Assembly: GCF_029277445.1 (NCBI RefSeq)
Contig: NZ_CP119570.1
Span: 1-64,000, forward strand
Length of the DNA stretch: 64,000 nucleotides
Direction: 5' to 3'
DNA from: Pararhizobium qamdonense
GTDB lineage: Bacteria; Pseudomonadota; Alphaproteobacteria; Rhizobiales; Rhizobiaceae
Shown: one piece after another, positions 1 to 7,769 of the stretch
Layout: each line of letters begins with the position of its first letter
Position numbering within the stretch: the stretch's first letter is position 1
Translations under genes and position numbers: made by a program
The notes under the pieces: model-generated
Databases searched by the model: none
What the model was told of the DNA's origin: nothing
Seen by the model: only the letters and a program-made list of their open reading frames with translations

Positions 1-39
1 CACGCTGCCATTAGAGCTGCGATCTCCAAGTAAATTTTT

Positions 40-90
40 CGAAATACCAAGGCCAAACTGACTATTCAGTAGTCAGTAAAAATTGACTAA
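40..90 (+). promoter_or_regulatory. Phage promoter plus palindromic operator
   Basis: A degenerate promoter (GAAATACC, 11 bases, GACTAT) is followed by the phage-wide palindrome at 71-90 (AGTCAGTAAAAATTGACTAA). The palindrome ends 10 bases before the ATG at 101, so the ribosome site GAGGA directly follows it and transcription must begin in or near it. Confidence 0.55.
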
Positions 91-100
91 CGAGGAATGA

Positions 101-604
101 ATGGCAAAGCAACCCAAGACGCCGATCAGCGAAGAGGCAAAGGCTCTCACCACTCGCGTCGGCAATCGTATCATCGAAGCGATCAAAGCGATCGATGAGG
201 CCTTCGCCGTTGAGGGCGTTCACCAGCGTTCGGTGATGAAGCTCGAAAACGGCAACCAGGTCGGCTACCGGACAAAACCGCTGCTGCCAGGGAGCGAGCA
301 TTTCATCGACAGCTTTTATCTCGGCGCCAAGGGCCAGCTCATCTTCAAAGCCATTCCGACCGAGACCCGCGAATACGCCTGGGCCGACGTGGACGAGCCG
401 GCAATGGACAATGTGTTTCCCCTCGTCGGCTCGTCCCTATCCGAAGCCCTTGGCATCGATGAGTGCGAGGATTTCAAGGAGATCGCTTCGACAGTCAGAG
501 CTCGCCTCATCAAAGAGGATGAGGACGCGGCCGTCGAGGCGCTCGAGGAGAAAAAAGAGGCAGACAAGGCCTATGAAAATAACCCCAACTACGGAAGGTT
601 TTGA
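101..604 (+). CDS. Hypothetical protein with C-terminal PNYGRF tail
   Basis: A 167-residue soluble, acidic protein of no recognised family. The last third is a charged helix rich in Glu, Lys and Ala, and the protein ends in NNPNYGRF. The same tail closes four other proteins of this phage (at 24154, 26746, 28672 and 29310), so it is probably a shared docking or processing signal and not chance. Start ATG 101 follows a GAGGA site. The gene leads a transcription unit and overlaps the next, RuvC-like gene by four bases. Confidence 0.85.
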   Translation: MAKQPKTPISEEAKALTTRVGNRIIEAIKAIDEAFAVEGVHQRSVMKLENGNQVGYRTKPLLPGSEHFIDSFYLGAKGQLIFKAIPTETREYAWADVDEPAMDNVFPLVGSSLSEALGIDECEDFKEIASTVRARLIKEDEDAAVEALEEKKEADKAYENNPNYGRF

Positions 605-1179
605 CCTTGAAGATCAAAATTGCGGGCCTTGACGGCTCACTGCGAAATTTCGGCATCGCAAAAATGCTTTACGACACGGACACCGGCGCGCTGTCGGTGG
701 ATGATCTGCTGCTGATCGAGACCGAGAAAGAGCAGACCAAGAAGATGCGCGCCTCCTCCGATACCTTCGAGCGCGCTAAGAAGCTCGCCGAACAAGCCGA
801 TGCCTTCACAAAGGATTGTGTTGTCACCTTCGCAGAAGTCCCGTTTGGCGGAAAGTCATACGATGCCGTTCTCGGTTTCGGGATCGTCATCGGCATCTAC
901 GCTTCGCTGACTGTTACACCCGAGGAGGTGGCCCCGGCGCAGACGAAGATCGCGGCCGTCGGCACGCGCACGGCATCCAAGGAAGAAATGATCCACTGGG
1001 CCTTCAACCTTTATCCGGACGCGCCGTGGCTGACTACCAAACGCGGCGGGGTAATGGTGCCGACGCAGAAGAATGAGCACCTGGCCGACGGCTGTGGTGT
1101 TGTTCATGCAGGCATCAAACTGCCATCCTTCCGGCAGGCTATTCAGATGATCGCCGCGAGCCAAAAGCTGGCAGCATAA
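601..1179 (+). CDS. RuvC-like Holliday junction nuclease
   Basis: A 192-residue protein with the RNase H fold of RuvC-type resolvases. The N-terminus reads KIAGLDGSLRNFGIA, matching the first RuvC motif with its catalytic Asp; FAEVPFG about residue 80 supplies the second acidic residue and HLADGCGVVHAG near residue 160 the C-terminal Asp. Such phage enzymes cut branched DNA during replication, recombination or before packaging. It starts at TTG 601 inside the stop of the preceding gene, so the two are translationally coupled. The family is clear; the exact substrate is inferred. Confidence 0.8.
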   Translation: MTLKIKIAGLDGSLRNFGIAKMLYDTDTGALSVDDLLLIETEKEQTKKMRASSDTFERAKKLAEQADAFTKDCVVTFAEVPFGGKSYDAVLGFGIVIGIYASLTVTPEEVAPAQTKIAAVGTRTASKEEMIHWAFNLYPDAPWLTTKRGGVMVPTQKNEHLADGCGVVHAGIKLPSFRQAIQMIAASQKLAA

Positions 1180-1203
1180 ACTGCGTAAAATTCAAGCCTA
1201 TGC

Positions 1204-1223
1204 AGTCAATCAATATTGACTTA
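1204..1223 (+). promoter_or_regulatory. Palindromic operator upstream of nrdB
   Basis: A consensus copy of the phage palindrome, AGTCAATCAATATTGACTTA, preceded by GCCTATGC as a possible -10. It ends 41 bases before the nrdB start, leaving room for a normal leader. It probably controls the nrdB-nrdA-glutaredoxin operon. Confidence 0.65.
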
Positions 1224-1264
1224 GTATAAGCGTCCTTTGAAATTCTAACATCACGAGACATACC

Positions 1265-2227
1265 ATGCTCTTTGAACGTCAAGTCGAGCGGCTGCCGGAT
1301 TATTACCCGTGGACGCAGGACTTTATCGAAGCCATGCAAGACGGCTTCTGGACTGCCAAGAAATTCACCTTCGACACCGACAAGACGGACTACGAGCTCA
1401 ACCTCAGCGAGGACAAGCGCCTGATGGTCACGCGCTGCCTGGCCGCAATCGCGCAGATCGAAATCGCCGTGAAGGAGTTTTGGAAGCGCCTTGGCGATCA
1501 CCTGCCCCACCCGTCTATCAAGGATCTCGGGATTACGATGGCCTACATCGAGGTCATCCATAACAACGCCTACGAGAAGCTCCTGAAGAAGCTCGGCTTG
1601 ATCGACGTCTTCAAGGAGAACATGAATGTTCCGGCTGTTGCTGGTCGCGTCGGCTATCTCAGCAAGCACAGTGAGCGCGTCTACACCGACAACCGCAAAC
1701 AATATATCTACAGCCTGATCCTCTTCACGATGTTCGTGGAGAACGTCAGTCTGTTCAGCCAGTTTTACGTAATTCTCTGGCTCAACCGTTTTGAAAACGT
1801 GCTCAAAGATGCCGCTCAGCAGGTGAAATACACCCGCAACGAGGAGCTGCTTCACGCCCAGGCCGGCGCCAAGATCATCAACACGCTGCGCAAGGAATAC
1901 CCGGACCTCTTCGACGAGGAGATGGAACGCAAGATCAAGCACGAATGCCACGTCGCGTTCGGCGCTGAATGCGAGCTGATCAATTGGATGGTCGGTGATT
2001 TCCAAGGTGAAAAGCTCAATGCGGAGCTTCTCAAGGGTTACGTCGCGCAGCGCTTCAACGAGAGCCTCGAAATGGTCGGCTATGTGCCGGTGTTTCATGT
2101 CGAGGCGTCTGTCCTGGAAGCGACCTTCTGGATGACAGAGGGGCTCTATGCTCCGTCCAAGGTCGATTTCTTCCACTCCGAGCCAACCGAATACGCCCAG
2201 GCTGAAGCCGCGGACGACGAATTTTAA
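1265..2227 (+). CDS. nrdB: Ribonucleotide reductase class I, small subunit
   Basis: A 320-residue R2 subunit that holds the di-iron centre and tyrosyl radical used to make deoxyribonucleotides. Metal and radical residues are visible: Glu96, His99 and Tyr103 in EVIHNNAY, a Glu in FVENVSLFSQF, and Glu/His in NEELLHAQAG. The extreme C-terminus, which in this family docks into the large subunit, reads AADDEF. It lies 14 bases before nrdA and shares a promoter region with it. The radical Tyr is present, so an ordinary class Ia-type enzyme is likely. Confidence 0.95.
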   Translation: MLFERQVERLPDYYPWTQDFIEAMQDGFWTAKKFTFDTDKTDYELNLSEDKRLMVTRCLAAIAQIEIAVKEFWKRLGDHLPHPSIKDLGITMAYIEVIHNNAYEKLLKKLGLIDVFKENMNVPAVAGRVGYLSKHSERVYTDNRKQYIYSLILFTMFVENVSLFSQFYVILWLNRFENVLKDAAQQVKYTRNEELLHAQAGAKIINTLRKEYPDLFDEEMERKIKHECHVAFGAECELINWMVGDFQGEKLNAELLKGYVAQRFNESLEMVGYVPVFHVEASVLEATFWMTEGLYAPSKVDFFHSEPTEYAQAEAADDEF

Positions 2228-2241
2228 CGAGGAAACATCAC

Positions 2242-3924
2242 ATGCGAATTGATTATGCCTGGCTGAACCAGGTGTCTCTTATCACGCTCTCGCGCGGCTA
2301 TCTGCGCGAGGGCATTGCGCCTGAAAACCTGAAAGACGAGGCGATCAAGCGCGTAAACGCCATCGTTGATCGCGCCGAAGAAATCCTTGGCTTCGAGCTG
2401 CCGACGCTGCGATACGGCATCAAACGCGGTTGGGTATCACCCGCCTCCCCGATCTGGTCGAACTTTGGCGCCGGTCGCGGTCTGCCGATTAGCTGCAACG
2501 GCAGCTTCATGGACGACAACATGGATTCGATCCTCTTCAAGAATGCCGAGATCGGCATGATGACAAAGGAAGGCGCCGGCACGTCGGTCTACATGGGCAA
2601 ACTGCGTGCATTCGGCAAGCCGATCTCCGGTGGCGGGCGCTCGGAAGGCCCAACTCACTTTGCCCGTCTGCCGCAGGAGCAGGTCACGGTCGTTTCGCAG
2701 GGCAACACCCGGCGCGGCAACGCTGCCGTCTACATCGATATTGAGCACGAAGACGCCGATCGTTGGATGGATATGCGCTCGATCTCCGGTGGCGTGCATC
2801 ACCCGATCCAGCATCTGTCGTTTGGCGTGGTCATCGGTGATGACTGGATGAACGCTATGCTGGCGGAAGAAAAGGGCGGCCCGAAGCGCAAGCTGATGGC
2901 GAAGATCCGTAATAAGCGCCGCGAGACCGGCTTCCCCTACATCGTGTTCCGCGACAATGCCAACAACGCCCGGCCGGAAGTTCTCAAGCGCCTTGGTTTG
3001 ATGATCTACGCGTCGAACCTCTGCACCGAGATTATGCTGCCATCCGGTCCGGATGAAAGCTTCGTCTGCGATCTGTCGTCCGTCAATCTGCTCTACTATG
3101 ATGAGTGGAAGGGCACGCCGTTCGTCCGCGAAATGATCTACCTGCTCGATGCTGTGATGACCGAATATATCGACAAGATCGAAGGCGTGCGCCTGCTCGC
3201 CGATGCGCGTCGGTTTGCTGTGCGCTGGCGTGCGGTCGGCCTCGGCGTTCTCGGCTGGCATTCGTATCTGCAGTCGAAAATGATCGACATTGAGAGCGAC
3301 GAAGCCCGCGCTCTCAACATCGAAATCAGCCACTATGTCGCTGTTGAGTCGCACGCCGCATCCCGCGAGCTTGCGGAGCTCCTTGGTGAGCCGGAAGGCC
3401 TGAAGGGCACCGGCTATCGTAACCTCACGGTCAATGCGATCGCGCCGACCACCTCGTCTTCGATCATCTGCGGCCAGGTCTCGCAGCAACGCGAGCCGTG
3501 GACGGCGAACATTTTCGAGAACGATAATGCCAAGGGTGTCTTCACCCAACGCAACGAGTTCCTCGAAAAGCTTCTCGAGGAGAAAGGTCACAATACCCAG
3601 GAAGTGTGGCTGTCGATCCTGCAGAACGCCGGCTCAGTTCAACATCTCGATATCCTGACGTCGCACGAGCGCGACGTGTTCAAGACCTTCGCAGAAATCG
3701 ACCAGGCGGAACTTATCCGACAAACGGCCGACTGCCAGAAGTTCATCGACCAGGGCATCAGCCACAACATCATCTTGCCACCCGAAGCGACGATGAAGGA
3801 AGACGTCGATCTGATCGTGTTGGCGTGGCGATCGGGGCTGAAGTCACTCTATTACCGCAAGGGCCTCAACAAAGCGCAGGAACTCGCTCGACAGAACGCT
3901 TCTTGCGTGGCGTGCGAAGCGTAA
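2242..3924 (+). CDS. nrdA: Ribonucleotide reductase class I, large subunit
   Basis: A 560-residue R1 catalytic subunit. The active-site loop SNLCTEIMLP carries Cys261; SCNGSF and ESFVCDLSSVNL supply the substrate-reducing cysteine pair; SLYYRKG carries the paired Tyr of the radical path; and CVACEA at the end is the flexible CxxC that is re-reduced by a glutaredoxin. At 560 residues it is about 200 shorter than E. coli NrdA, because the N-terminal ATP-cone is missing; overall activity should therefore not be switched off by dATP. The RBS GAGGAAA precedes ATG 2242. Confidence 0.95.
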   Translation: MRIDYAWLNQVSLITLSRGYLREGIAPENLKDEAIKRVNAIVDRAEEILGFELPTLRYGIKRGWVSPASPIWSNFGAGRGLPISCNGSFMDDNMDSILFKNAEIGMMTKEGAGTSVYMGKLRAFGKPISGGGRSEGPTHFARLPQEQVTVVSQGNTRRGNAAVYIDIEHEDADRWMDMRSISGGVHHPIQHLSFGVVIGDDWMNAMLAEEKGGPKRKLMAKIRNKRRETGFPYIVFRDNANNARPEVLKRLGLMIYASNLCTEIMLPSGPDESFVCDLSSVNLLYYDEWKGTPFVREMIYLLDAVMTEYIDKIEGVRLLADARRFAVRWRAVGLGVLGWHSYLQSKMIDIESDEARALNIEISHYVAVESHAASRELAELLGEPEGLKGTGYRNLTVNAIAPTTSSSIICGQVSQQREPWTANIFENDNAKGVFTQRNEFLEKLLEEKGHNTQEVWLSILQNAGSVQHLDILTSHERDVFKTFAEIDQAELIRQTADCQKFIDQGISHNIILPPEATMKEDVDLIVLAWRSGLKSLYYRKGLNKAQELARQNASCVACEA

Positions 3925-3942
3925 GTTGGGAGATAGATCATA

Positions 3943-4182
3943 ATGGGCATCCATCTCCTGATCCGTTCCAAGCCGCATTGCGCCTATTGTGTGAGGACCA
4001 AGGCGCTGCTCGAGCGTAAGGGATTGGCGTTCACCGCTGAAGATCATGAAACGCCAGAAAAGGTCGAGGCGTTTAAGAATGCCGGTCACCGCTCTTTTCC
4101 GCGCGTGTTTATTGACGGCGAGATGATCGGCGGGTTTGAAGACCTGGAAAAGCATCTCTCACGGGAAGATGACGAATTTTAA
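3943..4182 (+). CDS. Glutaredoxin (NrdH/GrxC-type) for ribonucleotide reductase
   Basis: A 79-residue thioredoxin-fold protein with the redox pair CAYC at residues 12-15 and the glutathione-site loop GGFEDL near the C-terminus. It lies 18 bases after nrdA and most likely re-reduces the CxxC tail of that enzyme. Its last four residues, DDEF, are identical to the last four of NrdB. In NrdB this tail is the docking peptide for the large subunit, so the glutaredoxin may use the same pocket (inference). Confidence 0.9.
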   Translation: MGIHLLIRSKPHCAYCVRTKALLERKGLAFTAEDHETPEKVEAFKNAGHRSFPRVFIDGEMIGGFEDLEKHLSREDDEF

Positions 4183-4195
4183 GGTCGTCAGAGAG

Positions 4196-4226
4196 GGACT
4201 AGGGCTGAGTTTCGGCCCTAGTCCTT
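4196..4226. terminator. Bidirectional terminator between convergent genes
   Basis: A perfect 10-bp stem, GGACTAGGGC and GCCCTAGTCC, with a 9-base loop sits between the converging glutaredoxin and the 4218-4739 gene, whose stop codon lies inside it. The T-run is short, so it may rely on stem strength. Confidence 0.7.
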
Positions 4227-4739
4227 CTGCATGAATTGAGCAAACTTTTCGAACGGCATCATCGAGAGCTTGGTGAGCAGGGCAACTGCGACCATCAGAT
4301 TGAGCCGAACAGCAATCCACTTGGCATGACGCTTCTCGCCATTGGCAAGCGCCTCCGTATACTCTTCACGAGCATCGATAATCATCTGCCCGATAACACG
4401 CTCATACATTTTCTTTGGCAAAACAAAGCGCATGATACCGGAAAGCGTGTAGCCGGGCGGTCTGTGAATCTTCCTTTTCTTCTTGCTAACACCCAAATTG
4501 GCAGCTTCAATTGCCAACGCTACCTCAAGACCGGGAAGTTCAATTTTACTCGTCGCATCGGCATATTTGATATTCATCGCCTCATACAATGAAATTGCCT
4601 CAACCACGTCTTTGCCCGTTTTTATTTTGTTCAAATCGAACGAGTGTATAGGGACAAGTTTTGCCTCGATGATGCTCGACCAGTCTTTTACGTCACTCAG
4701 GTCAATAAAAGGAATTTTCCCGTCAAATTCGTCTTTCAT
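4218..4739 (-). CDS. Hypothetical protein paired with a PadR-type regulator
   Basis: A 173-residue protein not recognised as a known family. The C-terminal region around WIAVRLNLMVAVALLTKL is hydrophobic and could be a membrane-associated helix; the centre is basic (KKKRKIHR). It overlaps the upstream PadR-like gene by four bases and is preceded by GGGAG, so the two are made together. Pairs of a small PadR regulator with a membrane-linked partner are common in bacteria, which suggests a sensor or effector role (inference). Confidence 0.8.
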   Translation of the reverse strand: MKDEFDGKIPFIDLSDVKDWSSIIEAKLVPIHSFDLNKIKTGKDVVEAISLYEAMNIKYADATSKIELPGLEVALAIEAANLGVSKKKRKIHRPPGYTLSGIMRFVLPKKMYERVIGQMIIDAREEYTEALANGEKRHAKWIAVRLNLMVAVALLTKLSMMPFEKFAQFMQKD

Positions 4740-5038
4740 GCAAGTGCTCCCGAAAATCCGGTGAATGCGTTTTGAGCCGCACGAGCCGCGCTATGAGCGC
4801 GCTGTCCCTCGCCGGTGAGATAGTAGCGTCTGCGCGCCATGCCCGATTCCCCAGGCACCTGCTCAGCCTCAGACCGAAGCCAGTTTTTGTCTTCCAGGCG
4901 GCCCAGATGCACGTAGATCGTGGCCCGCTTGAGTTTCGTGGATGCTTTCACCATTTCCAATCCATACATTCCGTTGTTGCCGACAAGCAGGTCGAGAATC
5001 TCGAACTGAATGTCAGGGACGTTGAGGTTGAAGGTCAT
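4736..5038 (-). CDS. PadR-family transcriptional regulator
   Basis: A 100-residue winged-helix protein. The pattern YGLEMVKASTKLKRATIYVHLGRLE followed by ARRRYYLTGEG matches the recognition helix and wing of PadR repressors. I start it at the ATG ending at 5038 because CGGAGC lies five bases upstream; a longer form from 5068 lacks a ribosome site. It is divergent from the main transcription and faces a pair of inverted repeats at 5079-5123, probably its own operator. Confidence 0.8.
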   Translation of the reverse strand: MTFNLNVPDIQFEILDLLVGNNGMYGLEMVKASTKLKRATIYVHLGRLEDKNWLRSEAEQVPGESGMARRRYYLTGEGQRAHSAARAAQNAFTGFSGALA

Positions 5039-5078
5039 GCTTGCTCCGGGTTTTGCGGGTTTATTCATTGGTTAGAGT

Positions 5079-5123
5079 CAGTCTTACCTCGTGTAAGTGT
5101 CAGTCTTACACCCTGTAAGACTG
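5079..5123. promoter_or_regulatory. Tandem inverted repeats, probable PadR operator
   Basis: The right copy is perfect: CAGTCTTAC, five bases, GTAAGACTG (5101-5123). The left copy at 5079-5102 is imperfect: CAGTCTTAC, CTCGT, GTAAGTGTCAG. Both lie just upstream of the PadR-like gene, where an autoregulatory operator is expected. Confidence 0.6.
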
Positions 5124-5162
5124 AAAGACAACCCACTCATATTTTGATTTTCTCGCTTGCGT

Positions 5163-5203
5163 CCCATCGCTGCGCTTGTTAGTAAGTAAACATTGATTGA
5201 TTA
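5163..5203 (+). promoter_or_regulatory. Phage promoter plus palindromic operator
   Basis: GTCCC, 11 bases and TGTTAG fit the phage promoter spacing; the palindrome AGTAAGTAAACATTGATTGA follows immediately from 5181. It points toward the lipoprotein gene at 5506, leaving an unusually long leader of about 300 bases (5204-5505). That leader holds short G+C-rich hairpins (for example GCCGGG...CCCGGC at 5290-5317) but no convincing gene. Confidence 0.55.
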
Positions 5204-5505
5204 CATCAAGCGCAGAAACACAAACAGCGAGGTGCGAATGAAGCAGTAAGTGACCGTCGGATCCAGTCCAAATTGATTGAACAAAGACGAGCCGGGATCG
5301 TCAGAAAATAAGCCCGGCCCTTATGGAAGCGCCTGACGGGACAGAATCCCGGTTGCAGTTGGCAGCGGCGAAGGTGGGTAAGCCAATAGCTCATCGGATC
5401 AGACGTTTCACATAAGGGACTGCGCGAGACTGTTAGCTGAACTGCCAACGCCGGAGCTCGCCTTCCCTTTTCGAGAATACCCGTCAACAACAGAAAGGAA
5501 CTGCC

Positions 5506-5823
5506 ATGAACTTCAGATCGACCTCGCTTGCCCTCATGCTTCTTGCCTCGGCCTCGCTTGCAGCGTGTTCTTCGACACACACCAGCGGCCGCGCTGATCG
5601 CACGTCTGTCGCCACCGCAACGCCGAGCGCCAAGCCGACCAGCAAGGCAAATGATAAAGCGACCAGCAAGGCGAACGACAAGCCATCCAAGCCGACCGGT
5701 GAAGTCAAAGACCGGAGCTGGACGAGTGACAACGGTCATCGGTATGGCCTTCACAATGGCATCGGCGTCCTCGGTCACGAAAACCGCGGTTACGACACTT
5801 CGAAGAGCGTTCCCTTTCGGTAA
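5506..5823 (+). CDS. Small lipoprotein
   Basis: A 105-residue exported protein. A short charged N-terminus, a hydrophobic segment and the lipobox LAAC (Cys21) mark a lipoprotein signal peptide. The mature part is a Lys/Ser/Thr/Pro-rich linker with two copies of SKANDK, then a short Gly-rich end. The RBS AAAGGAA precedes ATG 5506. Role unknown; phage lipoproteins of this type are sometimes lysis or superinfection-exclusion factors, but nothing here proves it. Confidence 0.8.
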   Translation: MNFRSTSLALMLLASASLAACSSTHTSGRADRTSVATATPSAKPTSKANDKATSKANDKPSKPTGEVKDRSWTSDNGHRYGLHNGIGVLGHENRGYDTSKSVPFR

Positions 5824-5838
5824 GACCGCCTAAACGAT

Positions 5839-5869
5839 GACGCCGGCAGTCAAAAATGGCTCCGGCGTC
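5839..5869 (+). terminator. Stem-loop after lipoprotein gene
   Basis: An 8-bp stem, GACGCCGG and CCGGCGTC, with a 15-base A-rich loop. There is no T-run, so termination is uncertain. Confidence 0.4.
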
Positions 5870-5871
5870 AT

Positions 5872-5888
5872 AAGTCAACTTTGATTGA
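5872..5888 (+). promoter_or_regulatory. Palindromic operator
   Basis: A shorter copy, AAGTCAACTTTGATTGA, ending nine bases before the ATG at 5898. No clear promoter box is seen in front of it. Confidence 0.5.
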
Positions 5889-5897
5889 GGAACTGCG

Positions 5898-6179
5898 ATG
5901 TCTGCCACTGTTTTGCAATTTGTGCCGCGACCAAAGCCCGAGGCAAAGCCTGTTGAGGCCGCTCCTGCAATCGACGTCAGCCAGGCCGAGTGCCGGCTAC
6001 TCGATGCGACAAGAGCGGTGACAGACCGTATCCTCGATGTCGTCAACACCGACACCCGTATCATTCGCGACTTCCTTGCCTGCAAAGGCATTGTCGGTGC
6101 GACTTTCAAACACCTCGGCCGTGAGTATCACCTGCGCGTGTCCCTTGAAGATGCGAATGACGGCCCAAGGATCGCTTAA
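5898..6179 (+). CDS. Hypothetical protein
   Basis: A 93-residue protein with a Pro/Lys-rich N-terminus and a mixed alpha/beta C-terminus; no family recognised. It begins directly after the palindromic operator and overlaps the next gene by one base (TAATG), heading a run of small genes that ends in thyX. Confidence 0.75.
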   Translation: MSATVLQFVPRPKPEAKPVEAAPAIDVSQAECRLLDATRAVTDRILDVVNTDTRIIRDFLACKGIVGATFKHLGREYHLRVSLEDANDGPRIA

Positions 6180-6400
6180 TGGGCCTCTCGACGAACGGCA
6201 AGCCAATCACACCTTACGTCGGCTCTTGGGCCTGGAAGTTGGAGCAGCGCCGCAAACTCGGCGAGCTCCGCGAGCAAGAAACCACCCTCTTCATTCATGG
6301 CAGGCGCGCTGAAGCCGCAAGGCTCGCGGACGACGCCGCAGTTCTCGAAAGGAGTCTCAATCGTGAACGATCGTCGCATCACCACGAAGACCGAACATGA
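6179..6400 (+). CDS. Hypothetical protein
   Basis: A 73-residue, highly charged protein with a helical Arg/Glu/Ala-rich centre, unrecognised. Its start overlaps the previous stop and its tail overlaps the next gene's start by 38 bases. Confidence 0.65.
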   Translation: MGLSTNGKPITPYVGSWAWKLEQRRKLGELREQETTLFIHGRRAEAARLADDAAVLERSLNRERSSHHHEDRT

Positions 6401-6581
6401 ACCGGACAACCGGCTGAAGCACATCGCCGGTCTCGTCAAGAAACTCACCTTCGCCGAAATGAACGAGTTGGCGAAGCTCATTCACGAGGACGTCGATGTT
6501 AGCGACAAGCGGGTTGTTCCGTATGGCCTGCTGAAAATCGCCGACCGCATTCTCGAAACCAAGACAGGAATTTCCCTTTGA
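6363..6581 (+). CDS. Hypothetical protein
   Basis: A 72-residue protein. I place the start at GTG 6363 because AAAGGAG lies seven bases upstream; the longer reading frame from 6297 has no ribosome site. The predicted helical body (HIAGLVKKLTFAEMNELAKLI) suggests a small interaction domain. It is coupled to thyX by overlapping stop and start. Confidence 0.7.
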   Translation: MNDRRITTKTEHEPDNRLKHIAGLVKKLTFAEMNELAKLIHEDVDVSDKRVVPYGLLKIADRILETKTGISL

Positions 6582-7543
6582 CCTTGCAGCTTACCTTTGA
6601 TCCGCAGATTAAGCTCGTTCTCGACTCCATCAGTCCGGATGGCATCCGACTGCCAACGGTCCAGTTCCGGCAGCCGCGCATGATCCATGCCGACTTCCTG
6701 ACGCACCGTGTTTTCTCGCGCAACGGTCGCTCCTCGCGCGCCGTGCCGGCTATCACGCTGCTCGAAGAGGCACGCTTCCCCTATGTGCCGCACTTCCTGA
6801 AGAACAAGCCGGGTATGTCTGCCTCGGAAGAGTTCACCGACCTCGAGTTCGCCGAAATCGAAGGCGTCTGGCGCGACATGGCCGAATATACCCGGCTTGG
6901 CGTCATGAAGCTGAACGAGCTCGGCTTGCACAAGCAGTGGGCAAACCGCCCGCTCGAGTGGTTCGGCTACATCGACGTGCTCCTGTCCGCGAACGACTGG
7001 GATAACTACTTGGAACTGCGCGATCACGAAGCCGCGCAGCCTGAGATCCAGCAGATCGCCCGCGCAATCAAGGAAGTGCTCGATCAGTCCGAGCCGCAGA
7101 TCCTTCGTCATGGCGAATGGCACCTGCCCTACATCGAGGAAGGTGACTGGGATCTCGCCTACACATATCTGCAGAAGGATCGCAAATTCCGCTCGCTGCC
7201 GTCCGACGCCGAGATCCTCGATCTCCTCAAGAAGATTTCTGCGGCGCGCTGCGCCCGTCTAACAATCAAGCCATTCGATGGCGACGGATCGTTCGACAAG
7301 GAATTGCAACGCTACGCCATGCTGATCGAGAGCCGGCCGGTGCACGCTTCCCCGGTCGAGCACCAGGCGACGCCGGACACCAAGAGTTTCCAGCGCACAC
7401 AGAAGGAAGTGAATGGCGCCTGGCAGACGGTCAGCGAGGGCTGGGAGTTCGACAACAAGGAACTGCACGGCAACTTCACCGGCTGGATCCAGAACCGCAA
7501 GACCGTGCCTTACGAGGCCGTCACACCGAGCTGGGCAGCGTAA
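6578..7543 (+). CDS. thyX: FAD-dependent thymidylate synthase
   Basis: A 321-residue ThyX enzyme making dTMP from dUMP with methylene-tetrahydrofolate and FAD. The signature THRVFSRNGRSSRAVP near residues 42-57 is the phage version of the ThyX motif RHRxxSxNxxSxRY. It starts at TTG 6578 overlapping the previous stop. Together with nrdAB, dut and the MazG-like gene it makes the phage self-sufficient for thymidine nucleotides. Confidence 0.92.
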   Translation: MTLQLTFDPQIKLVLDSISPDGIRLPTVQFRQPRMIHADFLTHRVFSRNGRSSRAVPAITLLEEARFPYVPHFLKNKPGMSASEEFTDLEFAEIEGVWRDMAEYTRLGVMKLNELGLHKQWANRPLEWFGYIDVLLSANDWDNYLELRDHEAAQPEIQQIARAIKEVLDQSEPQILRHGEWHLPYIEEGDWDLAYTYLQKDRKFRSLPSDAEILDLLKKISAARCARLTIKPFDGDGSFDKELQRYAMLIESRPVHASPVEHQATPDTKSFQRTQKEVNGAWQTVSEGWEFDNKELHGNFTGWIQNRKTVPYEAVTPSWAA

Positions 7544-7558
7544 GCGCGCCAATATTTC

Positions 7559-7576
7559 TCAATCATCTTTGACTTA
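7559..7576 (+). promoter_or_regulatory. Palindromic operator fused to a ribosome site
   Basis: TCAATCATCTTTGACTTA runs straight into GGAGG, so the right end of the palindrome borders the Shine-Dalgarno of the small gene at 7587. Binding here would cover the translation start region. Confidence 0.55.
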
Positions 7577-7586
7577 GGAGGTCAAA

Positions 7587-7745
7587 TTGTTCGAACGAAA
7601 AACCGAAACCGTTGAGCGCTCAAGCTGGAAGTGGACCGATCCGACCCCAACCAACGCCAATGGCAAAGCCTTCAACGGCAACTGGGTGCCGGTGGCTGCG
7701 GCACTCCTTTTCGTCGCCGTCTTCACAGTCGGCATTTTCGCTTAA
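7587..7745 (+). CDS. Small single-span membrane protein
   Basis: A 52-residue protein beginning at TTG 7587, seven bases after GGAGG. A hydrophilic Thr/Asn-rich N-terminus is followed by one strong membrane segment (WVPVAAALLFVAVFTVGIFA) at the very C-terminus, as in tail-anchored proteins. Function unknown; grouped with the two exported proteins that follow. Confidence 0.7.
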   Translation: MFERKTETVERSSWKWTDPTPTNANGKAFNGNWVPVAAALLFVAVFTVGIFA

Positions 7746-7769
7746 CTCCAACCCGCAACAAGGAAACCA

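Noticed and set aside
1139..2176. 345-codon reverse frame
   Set aside because: It is the mirror of nrdB, whose catalytic motifs are complete.
5206..5778. 190-codon reverse frame
   Set aside because: Antisense to the lipoprotein and leader, no ribosome site, Arg/Cys-rich composition without protein-like pattern.
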